Origin: CAZTKP01 sp964614215
Lineage (GTDB): Bacteria > UBP6 > UBA1177
Assembly: GCA_964614215.1 (NCBI GenBank)
Contig: CAZTKP010000137.1
Coordinates: 1 to 7,238 of the forward strand
DNA length: 7,238 nt
Direction of reading: 5' to 3'
Made by a program: the position numbers and the translations under genes. Below the pieces are notes generated by a model. It was given only the letters and a program-made list of their open reading frames with translations, did not search any database and was not told the DNA's origin. Below, piece after piece: positions 1 through 5,207 of the stretch. Numbering within the stretch: the stretch's first letter is position 1; every line of letters begins with the position of its first letter.

Positions 1-18
1 CCCGAACTGTCAAAATTT

Positions 19-52
19 AAATTCCCTCCTTTTGTATCAGGGGAGAGAATTT
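19..52 (-). promoter_or_regulatory. Leader hairpin that can mask a Shine-Dalgarno sequence (or a plus-strand terminator)
   Basis: Read on the minus strand, AAATTCTCTCC (52 to 42) pairs with GGAGGGAATTT (29 to 19): ten Watson-Crick pairs and one U-G wobble around a 12-nt loop. The 3' arm contains the strong Shine-Dalgarno sequence at 24-30. A minus-strand promoter lies just upstream (73-101), so the hairpin would fall in the 5' leader of a gene that starts at or beyond the window edge. Read on the plus strand, the same stem has one C-A mismatch and is followed by a T run at 50-55. It could therefore instead be an intrinsic terminator for an unseen upstream plus-strand gene. The pairing is seen directly; its function is inferred. 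Confidence 0.45.
24..30 (-). promoter_or_regulatory. Ribosome binding site of a probable divergent gene beyond the left edge
   Basis: The minus strand reads AGGAGGG here, close to a perfect Shine-Dalgarno sequence. Ten bases downstream is a TTG codon (13 to 11) followed by ACA GTT CGG, an open frame to the window edge. A divergent gene may start there, or at an ATG outside the window. Four codons are too few to identify a product, so no CDS is called. Confidence 0.35.
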
Positions 53-72
53 TTTCTTAAAAAAATTAGGAA

Positions 73-101
73 AGTTTATAGAAATTCGAACGAATAGTCA
101 A
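73..101 (-). promoter_or_regulatory. Candidate sigma-70 promoter, minus strand
   Basis: On the minus strand, TTGACT (101 to 96, five of six bases of the -35 consensus) is followed after exactly 17 bases by TAAACT (78 to 73, four of six bases of the -10 consensus). An overlapping TATAAA lies two bases closer to the -35. Transcription would begin near position 66 and run off the left edge through the Shine-Dalgarno sequence at 24-30. The inverted repeat ATTCG-AA-CGAAT lies inside the spacer. Confidence 0.45.
84..95. repeat. Short inverted repeat, possible operator half-sites
   Basis: ATTCG-AA-CGAAT is a perfect 5-bp inverted repeat with a 2-bp centre. It lies inside the 17-bp spacer of the minus-strand promoter, where a bound regulator would block RNA polymerase. 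Arms this short also occur by chance. Confidence 0.3.
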
Positions 102-112
102 TATTTGAATTT

Positions 113-124
113 GGTCTTGAGACC
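113..124. repeat. Short inverted repeat between the divergent promoters
   Basis: GGTCT-TG-AGACC is a perfect 5-bp inverted repeat with a 2-bp centre, midway between the two candidate promoters. Its centre is about 29-30 bp from those of the repeats on either side, roughly three helical turns. That spacing suggests, but does not show, binding on one DNA face. Confidence 0.3.
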
Positions 125-141
125 TTTTAAGGTATGGATGC

Positions 142-156
142 AGTCTAATCTAGACT
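142..156. repeat. Inverted repeat overlapping the -35 box of the plus-strand promoter
   Basis: AGTCTA-ATC-TAGACT is a perfect 6-bp inverted repeat whose right arm is the -35 box (151-156) of the lipoprotein promoter. GTCTAAT at 143-149 recurs as a direct repeat at 162-168, inside that promoter's spacer. The position fits a repressor operator. No regulator gene is visible in the window. Confidence 0.35.
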
Positions 157-179
157 TTAGTGTCTAATTTTGCTACAAT
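151..179 (+). promoter_or_regulatory. Candidate sigma-70 promoter of the propeller lipoprotein gene
   Basis: TAGACT (151-156, four of six -35 bases) is separated by 17 bases from TACAAT (174-179, five of six -10 bases). The -10 box is preceded by TG at 171-172, giving an extended -10. Transcription would start near 186, leaving a leader of about 28 nt before the ATG at 214. The ribosome site in that leader is weak: AAGAGA, ending 8 nt before the start. Confidence 0.5.
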
Positions 180-213
180 AACTTTGTTTATTAAAACTTA
201 AAGAGATAAAATT

Positions 214-1524
214 ATGAAAAAATTACTAGCCTTGATTTTATTGATAAATATCGTTCTCTTCACTTCATGTAATACCTCCGAAACAGAGACAGATTATGAT
301 CAGAAAAGTGACCAGAATTCAGAAAACAACGAAGACATCAATAACATAATTAACGACGAAGATGTTAATGATAACTCAAAAGATGAATGGATTAAGCAAT
401 GGGGCTCAACATCCGAAGACTTCGCAAACTCTATTGCTGTGGATAGCAAAAATAATATTTATATTGCTGGAAACACATTGGGAGACCTAGGCGAAAATAC
501 AAACAAAGGTAGTTCTGACGCCTTTATAACAAAATTAAGATCTGACGGTACTGAGCTTTGGACAAAACAGTGGGGAACATCTGAACATGATTCTATAAGA
601 TCAATTACTTTTGATAAGGATGATAATCTATATATTACGGGAAGAATGAATAATTCTGAGAAAGGTGTTTTTCTTGTAAAAATGAGAACAGACGGCACCA
701 AAGTGTGGGAAAGAAGAATGGGTGCCACTACTCTAGACTATGGACAGTCAGTTATAACAGATAATAGCGGAAACATATATGTGGTCGGAACTACTCACGG
801 AAATATTGATGGCAGCAGTGAAATACAAAAATGGGATATTTTTCTTACAAAATGGGACTCCGATGGCTCAGAAATATGGAGAAAGCAATTGAATTATCCA
901 CCATTTGAGGTTTTTACCGAAGAAGCCGTTGTAGACACAAAAGGAAATATTATTGTAACTGGTAGAACTCGATATGAAGAAATGTTGCTTACAAAATGGA
1001 ATCCCGATGGAACCTTGCTCTGGATAAGAAAATTTGAAATTGAAGAAAGGAATGGTGGACTTTCTGTGACTACTGATACTTATGGCAACATATTTGTAAC
1101 TGGATATTCTCAAGGAGATTTGAAAACAAACTCGAACAAGGATATTTTTGGTATATTCCTCGCAAAATGGAATCCTGACGGAATATTGATATGGGTTGAA
1201 CAATGGGGAACTCATACTGCTGATGGTGGAACTTCCGTTCTTATTGATGATAGTGGTAAAATATTTGTAACAGGAAACACATCCGGTGATCTTGATGGAA
1301 ATGTAGATCGCGATGGAATAAGGTTCGATGTTTTTCTGACAAAATGGACACCAAACGGGATTAAAGAATGGACGAAACAGTTCGGAACACGCGAGGATGA
1401 TTTCAGCAATTATATGGTAATTGATAATGATTATGTTTATATTTTAGGAAATACAGAAGGTTCTTTTAACGGAAGCTCTTCTTACGGACTATCTGATATT
1501 TTTCTTATGAAATTAAAAAAATAG
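214..1524 (+). CDS. Secreted lipoprotein with a seven-bladed SBBP-type beta-propeller
   Basis: The 436-residue protein starts with a lipoprotein signal: two lysines, a hydrophobic core, and L-F-T-S-C with the lipidated cysteine at 19. Residue 20 is Asn rather than Asp, so inner-membrane retention is not indicated and an outer-membrane or surface location is plausible. Residues 20-56 form a low-complexity linker rich in Asn, Asp, Glu and Ser. Residues 57-436 hold seven repeats of the SBBP beta-propeller kind. Each carries a D-x-x-G-N-I-Y-V-x-G-type strand, then F-L-x-K, then D-G-x-x-x-W-x-K-Q-W-G-T. The last repeat lacks that final strand, and residues 57-65 (DEWIKQWGS) can supply it. The ligand or role is unknown; such propellers usually mediate binding. 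The gene has its own promoter and is transcribed towards the minus-strand operon. It is AT-richer than that operon in the lines I sampled, consistent with an accessory gene. Confidence 0.9.
   Translation: MKKLLALILLINIVLFTSCNTSETETDYDQKSDQNSENNEDINNIINDEDVNDNSKDEWIKQWGSTSEDFANSIAVDSKNNIYIAGNTLGDLGENTNKGSSDAFITKLRSDGTELWTKQWGTSEHDSIRSITFDKDDNLYITGRMNNSEKGVFLVKMRTDGTKVWERRMGATTLDYGQSVITDNSGNIYVVGTTHGNIDGSSEIQKWDIFLTKWDSDGSEIWRKQLNYPPFEVFTEEAVVDTKGNIIVTGRTRYEEMLLTKWNPDGTLLWIRKFEIEERNGGLSVTTDTYGNIFVTGYSQGDLKTNSNKDIFGIFLAKWNPDGILIWVEQWGTHTADGGTSVLIDDSGKIFVTGNTSGDLDGNVDRDGIRFDVFLTKWTPNGIKEWTKQFGTREDDFSNYMVIDNDYVYILGNTEGSFNGSSSYGLSDIFLMKLKK
385..1521 (+). repeat. Seven beta-propeller blade repeats inside the lipoprotein gene
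   Basis: Approximate blades by residue: 1, 66-122; 2, 123-171; 3, 172-229; 4, 230-276; 5, 277-333; 6, 334-392; 7, 393-436 plus the closing strand 57-65. Variable loops such as GDLGENTNKGSSD in blade 1 and GDLDGNVDRDG in blade 6 separate two conserved strands. Similarity persists in the DNA of blades 3-6, where 23-nt units built around ACAAAATGG occur at 844-866, 988-1010, 1159-1181 and 1336-1358. This is a coding repeat, not a separate element. Confidence 0.8.
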
Positions 1525-1526
1525 AT

Positions 1527-2558
1527 TTAGTACCGGAACTTGGATTTCAAACCTTTGACCTGATAATGATCGACAGCCGCATTATGCTCTTTAAGAGTCT
1601 TTGAGAAGTAGTGATAACCCTTGTTAGTTGCAACAAAGTAGAGATACTTGGTCTTATCAGGATAAAGAACGCTTTTTATTGCGCTTTCTCCCATAAAACA
1701 GAGCGGAGTTACAGGAAAACCGTACCGGGTGTAGGTATTCCACGGATGATCTGTCAGAAGATGTTTTTTAAGCAGATTTCCTCCAAATTCCGGAAGGAAA
1801 CCGTAGATAACAGAAGGGTCTGTCTGCATCTTCATGCCTATCCTTCTTCTGTTAAGAAAGACCGAAGCTATCATCGGCTGCTCATCCTTTACACCTGTCT
1901 CCTTTTCAATTATCGAGGCAAGTTTAAGCAGGTCGTAAACTGTCATATCGAGCGCCTTGATCTCTTTTTCATAGGACTTAAGAACATCTTTTAGCTCATC
2001 AGCCATCTTTTCCATAACAACAGCTATATCAGTGCCTCTTGGGAAGCTGTAGGTAGAGGGAAAAAGAAGTCCTTCACAGCTCTTTTTCTTTGGATAACCT
2101 ATCTCTGTAAGAAAATCCCTGCTGTCACAAACCTTTAGGAAATCTCCGCTGTTATCCATCCATTCAAGATCCTTGAAAACACCTGCCGCATCATACTTGT
2201 TGTAACCTTCAGGAATCGTAAAAGAGTACATTTTCACCTTTCCTGACATAATGACTTTAGCCGCATCAACAGGAGTGACATCGCCACTAAAAATGAACTC
2301 TCCTGTCTTAAGCTTTGATCCCCATTTCTTTTCACGGATCATCAGATAGAACTTGTCCATATCTGTGATAATTCCATTTTTATGGAGCTTTGCCGCCGCC
2401 TTTTTCCAGCTGTCACCTTTTTCAACAGCAACTACAACTTCCTGCTTGAGGCTTACCGGAGTATTCTTAAAAGACTCGTAGCTCCTATAGATATAAATAC
2501 CTGCAACAATAACTCCCGTGATGAGTCCGGCAATAATAAGAAGTATTGCTTTTTTCAT
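1527..2558 (-). CDS. mltG: Endolytic murein transglycosylase MltG (YceG family)
   Basis: This inner-membrane lytic transglycosylase cuts nascent peptidoglycan strands and so limits glycan length. The 343-residue protein matches the family's usual size. It has one N-terminal membrane helix (about 4-24), a LysM-like subdomain (about 41-88), and the catalytic YceG domain from about 110 to the end. The motif L-A-S-I-I-E-K-E-T at 213-221 places the catalytic glutamate at 218, the number it also has in E. coli MltG. Further hallmarks are F-L-N-R-R (234-238), M-Q-T-D-P-S-V-I-Y-G (244-253), N-T-Y (274-276) and Y-L-Y-F-V-A (305-310). The G-P-I-x-N-P-G segment usual after N-T-Y is altered to V-T-P-L-C-F-M-G. 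An AGGAGG site at 2564-2569 overlaps the stop codon of the preceding adenosyltransferase gene, suggesting coupled translation. It is the last gene of the minus-strand operon. No hairpin terminator follows, only a T-rich stretch past the stop. Confidence 0.96.
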   Translation of the reverse strand: MKKAILLIIAGLITGVIVAGIYIYRSYESFKNTPVSLKQEVVVAVEKGDSWKKAAAKLHKNGIITDMDKFYLMIREKKWGSKLKTGEFIFSGDVTPVDAAKVIMSGKVKMYSFTIPEGYNKYDAAGVFKDLEWMDNSGDFLKVCDSRDFLTEIGYPKKKSCEGLLFPSTYSFPRGTDIAVVMEKMADELKDVLKSYEKEIKALDMTVYDLLKLASIIEKETGVKDEQPMIASVFLNRRRIGMKMQTDPSVIYGFLPEFGGNLLKKHLLTDHPWNTYTRYGFPVTPLCFMGESAIKSVLYPDKTKYLYFVATNKGYHYFSKTLKEHNAAVDHYQVKGLKSKFRY

Positions 2559-2567
2559 TGTTACCTC

Positions 2568-3122
2568 CTATTTCTCAATACCAGTGCGAGCCTGAACGCC
2601 CCTGGTATAGTAGTGTTTTATCTCATTCATCTCAGTGACGAGATCAGCCTTTTCAATAAGCTCTTTGGGAGCTTTTCTTCCTGTTATGACGACTTCAACG
2701 CCCTCAGCTCTCTTCTCAACAGCTTCCCAAAGCTCTTCAAAGCTGAAAAGATTGTAGTAAAGCGCAATATTGGCTTCATCAAGAACAACAAGCTGGTAAT
2801 CACCTGAAGCTAGTTTTTCAGCCGCATCCACCAGCCCATCTCTGGCAATTTTAATATCTTCTTCTGCGGGATCTTTGTAGATAAAACAGTCTTTTCCATA
2901 CTGTTTTACTTCTATGTTTCCTATCTTTGGAAGCAGATCCAGTTCACTGTAGTGCATTCCCTTGACGAACTGCCCGATAAAGACCTTTTTACCAGCTGCT
3001 GCTGCCCTTAAAGACAGTCCAAGTGCCGCTGTTGTCTTTCCCTTCCCGGTCCCTGTGTAGACATGTACAAAACTGTCAGTTCTCAACGTTAAATCTCCGT
3101 GAAAGCTCTTTTTTATACTCAT
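2568..3122 (-). CDS. cobO: Cob(I)yrinic acid a,c-diamide adenosyltransferase (CobO/BtuR/CobA type)
   Basis: This cytoplasmic enzyme transfers the 5'-deoxyadenosyl group of ATP to the reduced cobalt of a corrinoid, as in adenosylcobalamin synthesis or salvage. It has the family's P-loop G-T-G-K-G-K-T-T directly after the first strand (H-V-Y-T), a Walker B-like V-V-L-D-E with downstream A-N-I-A-L, the T-G-R motif, and the C-terminal H-Y-Y-T-R-G-V-Q-A-R-T-G-I-E signature. The start is uncertain. The ATG at 3122 gives 184 residues and a 47-bp overlap with the malic enzyme gene but has only a weak ribosome site. A TTG at 3086 has GGAG 8 nt upstream (3095-3098), gives 172 residues and an 11-bp overlap, and puts the P-loop at the distance seen in compact homologues. 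A TTG at 3125 is also in frame. No other cobamide gene is in the window. Confidence 0.93.
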   Translation of the reverse strand: MSIKKSFHGDLTLRTDSFVHVYTGTGKGKTTAALGLSLRAAAAGKKVFIGQFVKGMHYSELDLLPKIGNIEVKQYGKDCFIYKDPAEEDIKIARDGLVDAAEKLASGDYQLVVLDEANIALYYNLFSFEELWEAVEKRAEGVEVVITGRKAPKELIEKADLVTEMNEIKHYYTRGVQARTGIEK

Positions 3123-4347
3123 CAATATTGATCTCGATCCTGCTCACACCCTCTTCCATTGCAGCCTGCGCAACAGCCGCCGCTTCTTCGACCAGAACAC
3201 GCGGATCAAAAGGTTTGGGAATAAGATAATCCTGACCGAACTTAAGAGAATCAAGACCGTAGATATCAAGTATCGACTGCGGAACAGGCATCTTTGCAAC
3301 ACGCATCAGAGCATGGGTAGCAGCCATCTTCATCTTCTCTGTTATCTTTCTGGCCCTTACATCAAGAGCACCTCTGAAAATCGCAGGGAATCCGAGCACG
3401 TTGTTCACCTGATTAGGATAGTCACTCCTTCCAGTCCCTGCAAGAGCATCGGGACGAACCTTCATGATCGTCTCGTATGGGATCTCCGGATCAGGATTAG
3501 CCATCGGAAAAATAACAGGGTCCTTGGCCATTTTCTTTATCATTTCCTCTGTCACCATACCCTTTACACTGGTTCCGATAAACACATCAGCTCCGTCAAA
3601 AAGTTCTTCCAGAGTTCTCATCTCTGTGTCTCTGAAAAGAAAGGTGTGGAAAGGACTCTTCTGATTCTCACGACCTTTATATAGAACTCCCTTACTGTCG
3701 TAGGCAAAAATGTTATCCTCTTTAAAACCGCAGTTGATCATGTGTTTTGCAATTGCAACTCCCGCAGCTCCGGGGCCAGTCAGTACAACTTTACAGTTCT
3801 CCGGTTTCTTACCGGCTATCTCCAGACCGTTCATGACTCCGGCAGCTCCGATAACCGCAGTCCCGTGCTGATCATCATGGAAAACCGGGATATCCATAAT
3901 TTCCTTAAGCTTTTCCTCTATCATAAAGCAGTTGGGAGAAGAAATATCCTCAAGGTTTATACCACCGAAAGTAGGTTCCAGAGCTTTTACTATTTCGATG
4001 AACTTTTCAGGGTCCTTTTCAGCAACCTCAATATCAAAGGCGTTAACACCCGCAAAACGCTTAAAAAGCAGAGCCTTTCCTTCCATTACAGGTTTCGATG
4101 CAAGAGAGCCGATGTTTCCCAATCCAAGTACTGCCGTGCCGTCTGTTATTACTGCAACAAGGTTTCCTTTGCCTGTATATTCAAAAACTTTATCACGGTC
4201 TTTCTCTATTTCCAGACACGGGATAGCCACGCCGGGGGTATAGGCCAGAGACAGATCATCCTGCGTTTTACAGTTTTTTGTAGGAGTTATCTCTATCTTT
4301 CCCGGCTCGGGAAATTTGTGATAGTCCAGTGCTCTTTTCTTTTCCAT
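3076..4347 (-). CDS. NAD(P)-dependent malic enzyme, short form (oxaloacetate-decarboxylating)
   Basis: This cytoplasmic enzyme oxidatively decarboxylates malate to pyruvate and CO2, reducing NAD+ or NADP+. The 423 residues align with the N-terminal catalytic half of E. coli MaeB; the phosphotransacetylase-like half of long MaeB proteins is absent. Visible motifs: L-A-Y-T-P-G-V-A with the probable catalytic Tyr36; M-E-G-K-A-L-L-F with the catalytic Lys91; N-L-E-D (131-134) and F-H-D-D-Q-H-G-T (156-163) for the divalent metal; G-P-G-A-A-G (191-196) in the dinucleotide fold; A-N-P-D-P-E-I (283-289); and N-Q-V-N-N-V-L-G-F-P (312-321). Coenzyme preference cannot be read with confidence. A short charged tail follows the usual family end at about residue 400. 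GAGG at 4353-4356 lies 5 nt before the ATG, and the prepilin peptidase stop is 14 bp upstream, so it is probably cotranscribed with the pilus genes. Confidence 0.95.
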   Translation of the reverse strand: MEKKRALDYHKFPEPGKIEITPTKNCKTQDDLSLAYTPGVAIPCLEIEKDRDKVFEYTGKGNLVAVITDGTAVLGLGNIGSLASKPVMEGKALLFKRFAGVNAFDIEVAEKDPEKFIEIVKALEPTFGGINLEDISSPNCFMIEEKLKEIMDIPVFHDDQHGTAVIGAAGVMNGLEIAGKKPENCKVVLTGPGAAGVAIAKHMINCGFKEDNIFAYDSKGVLYKGRENQKSPFHTFLFRDTEMRTLEELFDGADVFIGTSVKGMVTEEMIKKMAKDPVIFPMANPDPEIPYETIMKVRPDALAGTGRSDYPNQVNNVLGFPAIFRGALDVRARKITEKMKMAATHALMRVAKMPVPQSILDIYGLDSLKFGQDYLIPKPFDPRVLVEEAAAVAQAAMEEGVSRIEINIDEYKKELSRRFNVEN

Positions 4348-4361
4348 TTCAACCTCAATAG

Positions 4362-5204
4362 TTAAACGATTATCATATTCAGTATTAAAGTAGGACTCAG
4401 GAGCACCATTATCCCTGCAAGAGCAAGGAAAGGGCCAAAGTAGATCGCATGCTCGAGATCCTTTTCATCATCTGTGTTAAGATCTTCTTTTTTCAGGTTT
4501 TCAGCAATTATCTTTTTTCTAAATATCAGCTTTGCCGCAAAAAAGAACAGAATTCCTGTCAGACAGGCAGCAAGAAGTATAAGCGGAATATACCGTACAC
4601 CAGTATATGCACCTATCGCGGCAAGGATATAGACATCTCCAAGCCCCATTCCTATCTTTTTTGTAACAATATAAAAAACACCGATGGCAAGAAGAAGGAT
4701 TCCGCCTCCGGCAGCTGCACCTACAACAGATTCAACCCAGCTGATCTCATTTGTAAAAAAAGTCCTCGCAACCCCTAGAATAACAAGCGGAAGAACTATC
4801 AGACTGTAAACATCCTGTGTTTTGAAATCTATTATTGCTGTTGCCGTCATTGCGGAAAGAAAGTAAAAAACAAAAAAAAGTTCCACGGAAACTCCGAACC
4901 TCAGGAACGCAAGAACATAAAGAAATCCATTAAGCATTTCAATAAGCGGATAGATAACCGATATCTTTTCACCGCAACCCGAACACTTTCCCCTGAGAAA
5001 AAGCCAACTTAAAACAGGAATATTCTCGTACCATTTTATCTTATGTCCGCATTTGGTACACGAACTTGGAGGAGTGACAATACTTTTGCCGATAGGAATC
5101 CTGTAGATAACAACGTTAAGAAAACTGCCCGTCAACATACCGAAAACAAGTACAACTAGCGTAGTGAACGGAAGAAACTGCTGACTATTTAGAATTTCAA
5201 ACAT
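4362..5204 (-). CDS. pilD: Prepilin peptidase / N-methyltransferase (PilD, GspO family, A24)
   Basis: This polytopic inner-membrane aspartic protease removes leader peptides from type IV prepilins or pseudopilins and usually N-methylates the new end. The 280-residue protein has the full domain order. After an N-terminal membrane helix (about 12-33) comes the cytoplasmic methyltransferase-associated domain with C49-x-x-C52 and C74-x-x-C77, which bind zinc, and E-N-I-P-V-L-S-W-L. The peptidase domain follows, with catalytic aspartates D126 and D190 (in G-M-G-L-G-D). Three usually conserved neighbours differ: the P-D/N after the first aspartate is Y-S (133-134), the residue two after D190 is Tyr instead of Lys, and I-P-F-G-P is I-Y-F-G-P. 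A charged loop at about 229-251 precedes the last helices. AAGGA (5211-5215) lies 6 nt before the ATG and overlaps the end of the response-regulator gene, 3 bp away. Confidence 0.95.
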   Translation of the reverse strand: MFEILNSQQFLPFTTLVVLVFGMLTGSFLNVVIYRIPIGKSIVTPPSSCTKCGHKIKWYENIPVLSWLFLRGKCSGCGEKISVIYPLIEMLNGFLYVLAFLRFGVSVELFFVFYFLSAMTATAIIDFKTQDVYSLIVLPLVILGVARTFFTNEISWVESVVGAAAGGGILLLAIGVFYIVTKKIGMGLGDVYILAAIGAYTGVRYIPLILLAACLTGILFFFAAKLIFRKKIIAENLKKEDLNTDDEKDLEHAIYFGPFLALAGIMVLLSPTLILNMIIV

Positions 5205-5207
5205 AGT

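Noticed and set aside
2..97. Plus-strand frame open from the left edge to a TAG at 95-97
   Set aside because: It is about 31 codons with no recognisable motif, the region is very AT-rich, and it overlaps a better supported minus-strand promoter. An open frame this long is not unusual by chance.
844..1358. Regularly recurring 23-nt units considered as a CRISPR-like or tandem-repeat array
   Set aside because: They lie in frame within a single coding sequence, spacing is irregular, and they encode the conserved F-L-x-K-W strand of propeller blades.
459..1409. Minus-strand open frames opposite the lipoprotein gene
   Set aside because: They mirror the repeat structure of the plus-strand gene, lack convincing ribosome sites and domains, and are explained as antisense shadows.
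1588..1598. CTCTTTAAGAG considered as a terminator stem for the lipoprotein gene
   Set aside because: The loop would be too small for a stable hairpin, no T run follows closely, and it lies within mltG coding sequence.
3742..4365. A 207-codon plus-strand open frame opposite the malic enzyme gene
   Set aside because: The minus strand encodes a full, motif-complete malic enzyme here. The plus-strand translation is rich in Cys, Phe, Tyr and Arg with no recognisable domain.
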